Shown here: piece by piece, positions 28,418 to 36,537 of the stretch
Layout of the letters: each line of letters begins with the position of its first letter
Position numbering within the stretch: position 1 is the stretch's first letter
Assembly: GCA_002401765.2 (NCBI GenBank)
Contig: NVTY02000026.1
Span: 1 to 40,742, forward strand
Origin: Thiotrichaceae bacterium
Lineage (GTDB): Bacteria; Pseudomonadota; Gammaproteobacteria; SZUA-140
Length of the DNA stretch: 40,742 bases
Reading direction: 5' to 3'
Notes under the pieces: generated by a model
What the model saw: the letters and a program-made list of their open reading frames with translations, nothing else
Told to the model about the DNA's origin: nothing
Database searches by the model: none
Made by a program: the position numbers and the translations under genes

Positions 28418-29650
28418 ATGCTGAAAACTGAACTATTAGAACTTATTGCAAACGGCGAAAACTCCGGTGTTGAATTCAAGAGAGATGACATTCGCACCGA
28501 GCAGTTAGCGAAAGAAATTGTTGCGATGATCAATTTTCAGGGTGGCAGAGTCATACTGGGTGTAGAAGATGACGGTACAATCTCCGGCATTCAGCGAAAC
28601 AATTTGGAAGAGTGGGTGATGAATGTTATTCAAGATAAAATTCACCCTCTGATTCTGCCGTTTTATGAAAAGATCAAATTTGACGACAATAAAACCGTTG
28701 CAATTATTACCTTCCCTCAGGGGATATCCAAACCTTATGTGGTTAGAGAAGGGGGTGCGGAAAAAATCTATATCCGTGTAGGATCAACATCTCGGCTGGC
28801 CACACGCGAGCAACAAATGCGACTGTTTGAATTGGGCGGTATGTTACATACGGAAGTCATGCCGGTGCCCAGAACGAACATCAGCTGTCTTGATGACGCA
28901 CGACTGCAAAACTACTTAAAAGATATCATTGCAGATCCTGAAGTACCTCAAACTCCCGCCGAATGGGAATCAAGACTTTTGGGTTTAGGTTTCCTGTCAG
29001 AGGCAAGGGATAATGTTTGCTGTTCGATTGCAGGATTGGTTTTATTTGGAAAAAACCCACGACGTTATTTAAAACAATCCGGTTTGCGAGTTTTTGCCTT
29101 TGCTGGCGAAGACAAAGAATATCAGGCGCTCTTGGATGAGATCCTTGATGGCCCATTGGTGGGACGCTGGGATGTTACCGATTCTGGTAAAAGTTTAATA
29201 GATGGTGGAATCATCGAACGGTTCATTGAGCAAGTCACGCCTTTTGTTTCCGAAGAAGCGGCCAATATTGACGAGGATTTTAGAAGAGAAGCTAAGTGGC
29301 ATTACCCCGTTGATGCCGTGCGAGAAGTCTTGGTCAACGCGCTGGCTCATCGCGACTGGACTCGCTTTGTTGATATAGAGATCGGCATCTACTCGAACAG
29401 GCTCGAAGTGATCAGTCCAGGTGCGCTGCCAAACTCCATGTCCATTGAAAAGATGATTGCCGGACAGCGTTCCCCCAGAAACGCCATCATTATGGAAGTG
29501 CTGCGTGACTATGGTTATGTCGACGGCAGAGGAATGGGGATTCGAACCAAGGTTATTCCTTTAATGAAGCGTCTAAATCATGTTGCCCCTCTCTTTGAAG
29601 CGACTGAGGACTACGTAAAAACTGTGCTATTTAGAGGAAAACAGAAGTAA
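28418..29650 (+). CDS. AlbA_2/Schlafen-type protein with GHKL ATPase-like C-terminal domain
   Basis: This 410-residue protein opens with an AlbA_2 domain (residues ~1-125): ENSGVEFKRDD, then AMINFQGGRVILGVEDDGTI and YIRVGSTSRLATREQ, the pattern shared with Schlafen-like nucleic-acid-binding proteins. The C-terminal half has a HATPase_c_4-like fold: VREVLVNALAHRDW near 300, VISPGALPNSMS near 335 and YVDGRGMGIRT near 370. Many such proteins are annotated as putative transcriptional regulators or RecG-like helicases, but no helicase motifs are present. The ATG follows the PHP-ATPase stop by 14 bases, so the two are probably co-translated partners. Directly after it comes the dead jetC fragment. 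Confidence 0.85.
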   Translation: MLKTELLELIANGENSGVEFKRDDIRTEQLAKEIVAMINFQGGRVILGVEDDGTISGIQRNNLEEWVMNVIQDKIHPLILPFYEKIKFDDNKTVAIITFPQGISKPYVVREGGAEKIYIRVGSTSRLATREQQMRLFELGGMLHTEVMPVPRTNISCLDDARLQNYLKDIIADPEVPQTPAEWESRLLGLGFLSEARDNVCCSIAGLVLFGKNPRRYLKQSGLRVFAFAGEDKEYQALLDEILDGPLVGRWDVTDSGKSLIDGGIIERFIEQVTPFVSEEAANIDEDFRREAKWHYPVDAVREVLVNALAHRDWTRFVDIEIGIYSNRLEVISPGALPNSMSIEKMIAGQRSPRNAIIMEVLRDYGYVDGRGMGIRTKVIPLMKRLNHVAPLFEATEDYVKTVLFRGKQK

Positions 29651-29665
29651 CCGACAGAAATAACC

Positions 29666-29887
29666 ATGACTGCTCCAGAACCCCAACTGCCCCACCCCAA
29701 CAAAACACGCTGGCAACCATTGCGAGCCGGGCTGGTGGATATCTTCTATTACGATTATCAGGAGTTCTGGTTTCGTGATGGGCGGCTACTGCTACGCGGT
29801 AATAACTGCACCGGGGAACCCAAAGTATTGCCGCTGACCCAGCCCTTATTTGTTAGATTATTGAACATCTCCAGTCCGTATTATTAA
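29666..29887 (+). pseudogene. 5' fragment of a second jetC allele
   Basis: The first ~180 bases match the intact jetC start at 30965 with about 25 mismatches (roughly 86% identity). Residues 7-47 are identical in both proteins, and every base difference in those codons is silent. After codon 47 the Walker A is ruined (GNNCTGEPK instead of GNNGTGKSK), several residues change, and homology ends at codon 60. A short unrelated tail runs to a stop. It encodes no ATPase and is a relic left between the AlbA_2 gene and the toxin-antitoxin insertion. Confidence 0.88.
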
Positions 29888-29963
29888 TACCCCCTAGGAA
29901 ATAAATGACGCTCTCTAAAGATAAGGCCTCATATTTTGGCATTGGATAAAAGACACTGAATCG

Positions 29964-30233
29964 ATGGAAGACAACCAGCAAAGCATCATTATCTACAACA
30001 CTGATGATGGTAAAGCCGCCGTCTCACTGCATGCACAAGATGGCATGGTTTGGATGAGCCAAAACCAGCTTGCAGAGCTTTTTGACACCTCCAAGCAAAA
30101 CATAGGGCGACACATATCTAACCTATTGATTAAAAAGGAGTTAGATGAGGATTCAGTTGTAAAGAATTACTTTACAACTGCCTCCGATGGTAAAAAACAC
30201 AAGGTCACTTATTACGCATTATATGCAAGTTGA
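29964..30233 (+). pseudogene. Truncated RhuM-family gene
   Basis: The 89-residue frame matches the N-terminus of RhuM/virulence-protein family members: an opening with IIIYNTDDGKAAVSLHAQDG, then VWMSQNQLAELFDTSKQNIG (DNA-binding part) and VVKNYFTTASDGKKHKVTYY. Complete proteins are around 300 or more residues and continue YYNLDAI...GYRV. Here the sequence veers to ALYAS and a stop, so about three quarters of the gene is missing. The end overlaps the promoter of the following toxin-antitoxin pair, which probably marks the joint of that insertion. Confidence 0.8.
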
Positions 30234-30266
30234 CATTCACGCTCGCCGTATTACAATGGGTAATAC
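30230..30266 (+). promoter_or_regulatory. Promoter with palindromic operator of the CopG-PIN pair
   Basis: TTGACA (30230-30235), a 16-base spacer and TACAAT (30252-30257) form a strong promoter. The -10 box is embedded in a perfect inverted repeat, GTATTAC (30248-30254), AATGG, GTAATAC (30260-30266). This is the expected layout for autoregulation by the ribbon-helix-helix antitoxin. The antitoxin ATG lies 21 bases downstream of the palindrome. Confidence 0.7.
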
Positions 30267-30287
30267 AACCCCATATAGAGACCACTC

Positions 30288-30527
30288 ATGATTACCCTTA
30301 GGCTTGACCCAAAGCTGGAAAAAAACATCAATGACACTGCGCACAGGCTAGGCTTGAGCAAATCTGAACTTATACGAAAGAGTGTTACAGAATACATCGA
30401 CCGGTTAGAAAAACCTTCCCCCTGGGAACTGGGCAGCGATATTTTTGGTAAATATGCAAGTGGTCAGGATAACCTGTCAAAAGACCGAAAGGCTCTTCTT
30501 AAAGGAAAAATAAGCGCTAAAAGATGA
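30288..30527 (+). CDS. Ribbon-helix-helix (CopG-like) antitoxin
   Basis: This 79-residue protein has a short N-terminal beta strand (MITLRLDP) followed by two helices (LEKNINDTAHRLGLSKSELIRK...TEYIDRLE), the ribbon-helix-helix arrangement of CopG-type antitoxins. The C-terminal third (PWELGSDIFGKYASGQ...) is the kind of extended tail that wraps the toxin. The PWELG-DxFGKxxSG pattern is common in antitoxins of PIN toxins. It overlaps the toxin gene by 4 bases and sits behind a promoter/operator palindrome that it probably binds. Confidence 0.88.
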   Translation: MITLRLDPKLEKNINDTAHRLGLSKSELIRKSVTEYIDRLEKPSPWELGSDIFGKYASGQDNLSKDRKALLKGKISAKR

Positions 30528-30934
30528 AGAAAATTCTCATCGATTCAGGTCCTTTGATTGCGCTATTTGATCGAAGTGACAAATATCACCAAGCGTCAAC
30601 GGCGTTTATTAAGAACAATCGTGCCGAATTAATTACCACCCTGGCGTCTATTACCGAAGTGTTACATCTGCTCGATTTTAGTAGAAATGCCCAGGCAGAC
30701 TTCCTCAGCTGGGTAGACGCAGGAGCGATCACCGTCGAGTCAATTACTGTAGATGATTTCCAAAAAATCAGGGCGTTAATAATAAAATATTCCGATCTAC
30801 CCATGGACTTTGCTGATGCTTGCCTGGTGTTTCTAGGCGAGAAAATGAATGTCAGTAAAGTTGCAACCATTGATCGTGATTTTGATGTATACAGACTCAA
30901 AGGAAAAAGATCATTTACAACGTATATCAAGTAG
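30524..30934 (+). CDS. PIN-domain RNase toxin (VapC-like)
   Basis: This 136-residue PIN nuclease has the acidic residues expected for a Mg2+-dependent ribonuclease: Asp7 (ILIDSGPLIALFD), Glu45 (ITEVLHLL), Asp95/Asp98 (MDFADACLV) and Asp117/Asp119 (TIDRDFDVY). PIN toxins cleave tRNA or rRNA and are held inactive by the antitoxin encoded upstream, here with a 4-base overlap. The gene is full length and intact. The pair lies between the dead jetC fragment and intact jetC, within the Wadjet operon. Confidence 0.9.
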   Translation: MKKILIDSGPLIALFDRSDKYHQASTAFIKNNRAELITTLASITEVLHLLDFSRNAQADFLSWVDAGAITVESITVDDFQKIRALIIKYSDLPMDFADACLVFLGEKMNVSKVATIDRDFDVYRLKGKRSFTTYIK

Positions 30935-30964
30935 GTCTGCGCAAAAGAGGCGGCCAGACTTAGA

Positions 30965-33900
30965 ATGAGCGCTTCCAAAACCCAACTCCCCCACCCCAAT
31001 AAAACACGCTGGCAACCCTTGCGGGCCGGGCTGGTGGATATCTTCTATTACGATTATCAGGAGTTCTGGTTTCGTGATGGGCGCTTGCTGCTACGCGGCA
31101 ATAACGGCACGGGTAAATCAAAAGTGTTGGCGTTGACTCTGCCCTTTTTGCTGGATGGCCGGGCCACCCCCAGCCGTGTCGAACCCGATGGCGATGGCCA
31201 AAAGCGCATGGAGTGGAACCTGCTGATGGGCAACCGCTATAACGAGCGCACGGGCTACAGTTGGCTGGAGTTTGGCCGCTTGTGCTCGGATGGCTCAACG
31301 GAGTTTTTTACGATTGGTTGCGCCATGAAGGCGCTCAAAGGACGGCCATTGACCACCTGGTTTTTCACCACCGACCAGCGTGTTGCCCAGGACTTTTCTC
31401 TGCTCGACAGCAACAAACGCACCCTCAGCAAAGAGCGTCTCAAAGAGCGATTAGGGGAACACGCCGTCATCGATCAGGCCTCCCGCTATCGCCATGTGAT
31501 CGACGATAAACTGTTTCAACTCGGCCCCGAACGTTACGATGCCCTTATCAGTTTGCTGATTCAACTGCGCCAGCCTCAGCTCTCCAAACGGCCCGATGAA
31601 AAGGCGCTCTCAAAGGCGTTGACCGAGGCACTGCCACCGCTCGACCAGGGAATCCTGGGTGATGTTGCCGATGCCTTTCGTAACCTGGAGGCCGAGCGCC
31701 AGGCGCTCGATGGACTGCGACAAACCGGCCAGGCGGTGGATGAGTTTCGCCACCACTATCGCCAGTATGCCGGTGTTGCGGGTCGTCGCCGCGCGGCCGT
31801 TGTGCGCAGCGCCCAAAGCCATCATGACAAGGTAAGCGGTGAGCTGAAACAGGCGCAAACCTCTCTCCAAACCGCTAAACAAGAAGAGTCAAAAACACAG
31901 ACGCGAATCGACGAGACAAAAGCGGCACTGCAACAAGCCAGGGTACGAGAACGAATATTGCAACAAAGCCCTGAAATGCGTGATGCCAATACCTTGCGTC
32001 AGGCGGAAACACGTGCCAGCGAAAAAGAGGCCGAGCTAAGCGCAATCGAAAACGACACAAAGGCCCTTGGCCACGAAGTAGCACAACAAAAACAGCGCGT
32101 CGATCAACACCATAACAAAGCCAAACAGGCCAAAGTAGAGATCAACAACCGCGACGCCCAACTGGGAGAATTGGCGCTAAAACTGAGACTCGATAAGCGG
32201 CACCAACAACTGACATCACCGCTACAACTTCCCAACGGCGGTGAGATAGCCGACGGCATCGACTCCCGCATATCGACGGCAGAGCGAGCCATTACCCAAC
32301 TCCATCAACGCCGCGCAGAACAGCTCGCCCGTATCAATCATCTTAACCAGGCCGTTGACCAGTGCCATGCCCATCATCAACGCAGCCAGGAGCAGTGGCA
32401 GCAGGCCAGCGACCAGCTAGAACGGCTAGCCGAAGAGCAGCTGGAGGCAGAAGCCGCCACCGAAGCAGTAGGCGAAACACTGGTCAGCCAGTTTCGCCAC
32501 TACTGCCGCGAACTCACCGAGCTATCGTTCAGCGATCCCGATGCAGTGGCCGAATCACTGCAAAGCTGGACGATTACACTGGAAGGCAGCAACCCGGCGA
32601 CCCGCGCACTGACCACCGCGTTTGAGAACGCCAGCCATCGTCTGGCCGACAAAAAAGCATGGACAACACAACAAAAGGAGCAGCAACAAAACACACTGAA
32701 TGAGCTGTATCAAGCGCGTAACAGACTAGAAGCAGGTGAAGAGCAACAACCCCCGCGACCCTACGTTTTATCGCAGGAGAGCCGCCAGAATCGCCTGGGT
32801 GCGCCGTTATGGAAGCTGATCGATTTTCAAGATGAGGCTCCCCTAACATTGCGGCCCATCATAGAGGCCGCACTTGAAGCCAGTGGTCTGCTTGACGCCT
32901 GGGTAACGCCTGATGGCTCGCTGTTAGATAAACAGACCTGGGACAGGGTGATCATGCCCCACTCACCCGCAGCACAAAACATTGCGCGGTTTCTCAAACC
33001 CGCAGTGGATCGTAACAAGCCACAAGCCAACACCGTTAGCGACGCTGTATTAGATGCCCTGTTGGCCGCCATCGCCTGGATCGATGAGGGTGGCCAGTCA
33101 GACCACAGCACCTGGATCGACAACCGTGGCCAGTGGCAGCTGGGACCACTGCAAGGCTGTTGGCAAAAAGATGAGGCCGAATATATCGGCCATGGTGCAC
33201 GCGAAGCGGCCAGAGATCGGCGCCTGGCCGCACTGGCCATCGAGATCAGCGATAGCGAAATTCATTTGGCGACGTTGCAGCAACAACTCAACCAACTCAT
33301 CCAACGGAAAACCCAACTGGATAACGAGTGGCAAGGTGCGCCCGATGATGAAGCGCTGCGCCAGGCACATCAACAGGTCAGTTCACTGATTGCACAAAAA
33401 CAGCAGCAGGAGACGAGGGTCGAGCGGCAGGCTCAGCGGCTCACTGCGGCACAAACCGCATGGCAACAGCAACGCGAAACGCGAGACCTGGAGGCCACCG
33501 ATCTTGATCTACCCACCGCCAGCGCCACGCTGGCCGAACTTGAAACCACGCTCCACAACTACCGCGCCGAGTGCCATGGCTTTTGGCCCAGCCTGCGCCA
33601 CCACTGGGGCCAACTCGAAACACTGCAACAAGCACAACAGGCATTTAAGCAAGAGAGACAGCGCCTGGAGGAGAAAAAACAACGGCTCATCGACACACAA
33701 CGCAGCACCCGCGAAGCAGTGACCCATCGCGATATCCTGCGCGAAACATTGGGTGATGCGATCAGCATCGTCGAGCAGAAACTGGCGCAGGCGAGTGCGC
33801 AGATTGAACAACTTGAAACCGATACAGAACGGTTTCAAGATGTGCGGGTCAACACGGCAAGACGAATCGCATCCACCGCCACCTCAGTCGCCAACCACAA

Positions 33901-35113
33901 TGAGGCGCTGCTGGAACAGATCAAAATAAGACGTGAAGCGATCGGCCGCCTAAACCAGTTTGTCACCCTCGGGCTGCTCGACACCGCCCTGCCAAACCAT
34001 ACCGAGCAGACGCGTGATGGCGAATGGCCTATCGACCACGCCCTGCACCTTGCGCGCAGCATGGAAAAACAGCTCCATCAGGTGGATGACAGCGACAAGG
34101 CGTGGCTGAACCAACAACGCCAGCTACACGAACGCATCAGCGAATTGCAAAGCGCACTCTCGCGCAATGGTCACGAAGCCAGCGCCGAACAGAATGATGA
34201 CCTGATCGCCGTGCGGGTGGTGTTTCAATCACAGCGTTGCGATACTGAGGTGTTGGCACAGCGCATCGCTGCCACCATTCAAGACCGGGGTGAACTACTG
34301 GATGCCAAAGAGCAGGCGCTGCTGGAAGAGCACCTGGTCAACGAACTGGCCAGCCATTTGCAAACCCTTATCCAGGAGGCCGAACTGACCGTCATCAGCA
34401 TGAACAAGGAGCTGGAGTCTCGTCCCACCAGCACCGGCATGAAGCTGCGACTCAAATGGAAACCCCTGGCCGACGGTGAAACATGGCTCGACCACACCGC
34501 GCCCGATGGCCTTGCCGTGGCCCGCAATCAACTGCTGCGCCAAAGCGCCGAGGTCTGGTCGCTGAAAGACCGCCAGGCCGTCGGCCGGTTTCTCAAAAAA
34601 CAGATTGACGACGCCCGCCTTGCCGAAGAGACCACCGCCCTGCAGGAGGTAATGGCGCGGGCGCTCGACTACCGCTACTGGCACCGCTTTGTGGTTGAGC
34701 GCTGGCAAGACGGCGAGTGGCGTCCCGCCGTTGGTCCCGCCTCTGGCGGTGAGCGCGTACTGGTGGTTACCATCCCACTCTTCGCTGCCGCTTCCAGCCA
34801 CTATTCCAGCGCCGGTCCACACGCGCCGCGCTTGGTACTGTTAGATGAGGCCTTTGCTGGTGTCGATGATGACTCACGCGCCAAAAGCCTGGGGCTACTG
34901 GCCCAGTTCGATATGGATGTGGTGATGACCAGCGAACGAGAGTGGGCCTGCTATGCCGAAGTCCCCGGCATCGCCATTGCCCAACTGACCCGCCGTGAAG
35001 GGGTGGATGCCGTCCATGTCGGCCATTGGTGGTGGGATGGCAAACAACGGCAACGGGCAAAAGAACCGATCCCTGATTTTGAAGCCCAACTAACACTCCG
35101 GGAAACAACATGA
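30965..35113 (+). CDS. jetC: Wadjet type III SMC-like ATPase JetC (TIGR02680)
   Basis: This 1382-residue motor of type III Wadjet has an N-terminal ATPase half with Walker A GNNGTGKS (45-52, Lys51), long coiled-coil arms at ~245-510 and ~740-1010 rich in Gln/Glu/Ala with a hinge-like region between (~580-740), and a C-terminal half with ASGGERVLVV (Ser1260 signature) and Walker B LVLLDEAFAGVDDDS (Asp1294, Glu1295), then MTSERE. With JetA and JetB it would form an SMC complex that extrudes DNA loops and activates the JetD nuclease. The start is supported by the dead paralogue, which begins identically. The stop overlaps jetD by 4 bases. The gene appears intact. Confidence 0.93.
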   Translation: MSASKTQLPHPNKTRWQPLRAGLVDIFYYDYQEFWFRDGRLLLRGNNGTGKSKVLALTLPFLLDGRATPSRVEPDGDGQKRMEWNLLMGNRYNERTGYSWLEFGRLCSDGSTEFFTIGCAMKALKGRPLTTWFFTTDQRVAQDFSLLDSNKRTLSKERLKERLGEHAVIDQASRYRHVIDDKLFQLGPERYDALISLLIQLRQPQLSKRPDEKALSKALTEALPPLDQGILGDVADAFRNLEAERQALDGLRQTGQAVDEFRHHYRQYAGVAGRRRAAVVRSAQSHHDKVSGELKQAQTSLQTAKQEESKTQTRIDETKAALQQARVRERILQQSPEMRDANTLRQAETRASEKEAELSAIENDTKALGHEVAQQKQRVDQHHNKAKQAKVEINNRDAQLGELALKLRLDKRHQQLTSPLQLPNGGEIADGIDSRISTAERAITQLHQRRAEQLARINHLNQAVDQCHAHHQRSQEQWQQASDQLERLAEEQLEAEAATEAVGETLVSQFRHYCRELTELSFSDPDAVAESLQSWTITLEGSNPATRALTTAFENASHRLADKKAWTTQQKEQQQNTLNELYQARNRLEAGEEQQPPRPYVLSQESRQNRLGAPLWKLIDFQDEAPLTLRPIIEAALEASGLLDAWVTPDGSLLDKQTWDRVIMPHSPAAQNIARFLKPAVDRNKPQANTVSDAVLDALLAAIAWIDEGGQSDHSTWIDNRGQWQLGPLQGCWQKDEAEYIGHGAREAARDRRLAALAIEISDSEIHLATLQQQLNQLIQRKTQLDNEWQGAPDDEALRQAHQQVSSLIAQKQQQETRVERQAQRLTAAQTAWQQQRETRDLEATDLDLPTASATLAELETTLHNYRAECHGFWPSLRHHWGQLETLQQAQQAFKQERQRLEEKKQRLIDTQRSTREAVTHRDILRETLGDAISIVEQKLAQASAQIEQLETDTERFQDVRVNTARRIASTATSVANHNEALLEQIKIRREAIGRLNQFVTLGLLDTALPNHTEQTRDGEWPIDHALHLARSMEKQLHQVDDSDKAWLNQQRQLHERISELQSALSRNGHEASAEQNDDLIAVRVVFQSQRCDTEVLAQRIAATIQDRGELLDAKEQALLEEHLVNELASHLQTLIQEAELTVISMNKELESRPTSTGMKLRLKWKPLADGETWLDHTAPDGLAVARNQLLRQSAEVWSLKDRQAVGRFLKKQIDDARLAEETTALQEVMARALDYRYWHRFVVERWQDGEWRPAVGPASGGERVLVVTIPLFAAASSHYSSAGPHAPRLVLLDEAFAGVDDDSRAKSLGLLAQFDMDVVMTSEREWACYAEVPGIAIAQLTRREGVDAVHVGHWWWDGKQRQRAKEPIPDFEAQLTLRETT

Positions 35114-36465
35114 GCCAAGAGGTTGATGTTGATCCAGAGCGCTTAAAACGTCTCTTCGACAGACCCGAACTTACACGTTTGATAGACCGACTACAGAGCC
35201 GTTTCGAGAGAGGCATCGACAGCCCGACACTCACACTGCCCGACCCGGAACTAACCGAACGCAGGGCCATCGCCTCGCTACTCGGTCGTCCCATCGGTAG
35301 CGGCCGCTCCATCCGCATCAACATCATCGACCTGGAGAGGGTTATCCAACGAGCAGAACTGGCCCCCGACCTGCGCGCCGCAATAGAACAGCTACGGGGA
35401 CCGTTAAAAAATCTCGCCGATGAAAAAGCGACCGAACAACAGACGTGGCAAACAGTATTTGAATCCGTAGCGATAGAAATTAAAGCGGTAGAAGTTAAAG
35501 CGACAGACATTAAAGAGACGGCAGCGACACAGCTCGGCATCAACACATGGCTAGACAAACTACGCCAGGAGGGCCTGCTCAAGCGCCTGGCTAAAGGCAA
35601 TCCAGACAACGCAACAACGCTCTTGCAGCAAGCCATGAGTGTTATCCGCCAACTACCCGGCCAGGGACAAACACTGAGCACACTGGCCGCCAATACCTTG
35701 GGAGATGCCCACGCCCTGGACAGTGGCCGCCCGGTAGCAACGCTGGTCAAAAGGGCCATCCAACAAATTGATCAAGCAGCGAATCAAAGCAAAGATCAAG
35801 AAGAGAACGAACGGGAACTATGGGCCAGTGCCAGAATTCTCGTTGGCGGCGCAATCACTAGCACGGCCCTGGTACTTAATCTGCCCGTGTCAGGCAGCTC
35901 ATTTACCGACAACATCATTCATCAAGCCGCTCAGCATGGACAACCGCTATGGCTAACATTGCGTCAACTGATACGTGACTCAGCTCAATGGCAAGTAAAC
36001 GGCCGCACAATCTATATCTGTGAAAATCCCGCCGTGGTAGCCGCAGCCGCCGAGCGATTAGGCACGGAATGCGCACCGCTTATCTGCACCTACGGCCAAC
36101 CCAGCGCCGCGCTCAATCATCTACTCAAGCAGTTACAAAACAGCGGGGCCAGGCTTATGTATCATGGCGATTTCGACTGGCCCGGCATCACCATCGCCAA
36201 CATCATCATGCGCCGCTTCGGTGCCAAACCGTGGCACTTTGATGCAGCGGCCTACCAGGTGAGCTTGCAAGAGAATCCGCTGGGGAATAGGCACACGGCA
36301 GGGAAAATGGAACTCACCGGCAAGCTCGTCAATGCGGAATGGGACTCAGCGCTTACCACAGCGATGAAAGCGAAAAAGATCGCCATTCCAGAGGAGCGGG
36401 TATTGGAATTTTTATTGGCATCACTTAAGGAAAGTTCATCGAGCTTATCGAGACACCCATCATAG
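35110..36465 (+). CDS. jetD: Wadjet type III nuclease JetD (DUF2399/TIGR02679, Toprim)
   Basis: This 451-residue protein matches TIGR02679 (DUF3323/DUF2399). The C-terminal half is Toprim-like: ICENPAVVAAAAERLG with Glu305, and YHGDFDWPGITIANIIM with Asp354 and Asp356, the metal-binding Glu and DxD of topoisomerase/primase-type nucleases. JetD cuts plasmid DNA when the JetABC motor has engaged it. The N-terminal part (to ~300) is helical and includes a tandem 5-residue repeat at 122-136. ATG overlaps the jetC stop by 4 bases, so the jetC-jetD pair remains coupled even though jetAB is now distant. Confidence 0.92.
   Translation: MSQEVDVDPERLKRLFDRPELTRLIDRLQSRFERGIDSPTLTLPDPELTERRAIASLLGRPIGSGRSIRINIIDLERVIQRAELAPDLRAAIEQLRGPLKNLADEKATEQQTWQTVFESVAIEIKAVEVKATDIKETAATQLGINTWLDKLRQEGLLKRLAKGNPDNATTLLQQAMSVIRQLPGQGQTLSTLAANTLGDAHALDSGRPVATLVKRAIQQIDQAANQSKDQEENERELWASARILVGGAITSTALVLNLPVSGSSFTDNIIHQAAQHGQPLWLTLRQLIRDSAQWQVNGRTIYICENPAVVAAAAERLGTECAPLICTYGQPSAALNHLLKQLQNSGARLMYHGDFDWPGITIANIIMRRFGAKPWHFDAAAYQVSLQENPLGNRHTAGKMELTGKLVNAEWDSALTTAMKAKKIAIPEERVLEFLLASLKESSSSLSRHPS
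35473..35517 (+). repeat. In-frame 15-base tandem repeat x 3 inside jetD
   Basis: Three 15-base units encode IEIKA, VEVKA and TDIKE in succession. The units differ at a few positions but keep the third-position pattern. The repeat lies in the helical linker before the Toprim half, so its copy number could vary between strains. Confidence 0.65.
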
Positions 36466-36475
36466 GGATTGATAA

Positions 36476-36493
36476 TATAGCTGTCTAGCTATA
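36476..36493 (+). repeat. Perfect inverted repeat downstream of jetD
   Basis: TATAGCT, a 4-base loop GTCT and AGCTATA form an 18-base palindrome just after the jetD stop and 45 bases before the transposase start. There is no T-run, so it is a poor terminator. It could be an end structure of the transposase element or an operator. Confidence 0.55.
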
Positions 36494-36537
36494 AGTTATC
36501 TCAAAGGATTTCAGCCCATTGCGTCAAGGAGTGACCA

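Noticed and set aside
34767..35759. 330-codon minus-strand frame across the jetC/jetD junction
   Set aside because: It spans two well-supported genes on the other strand, with a Ser/Arg-rich, non-protein-like translation.
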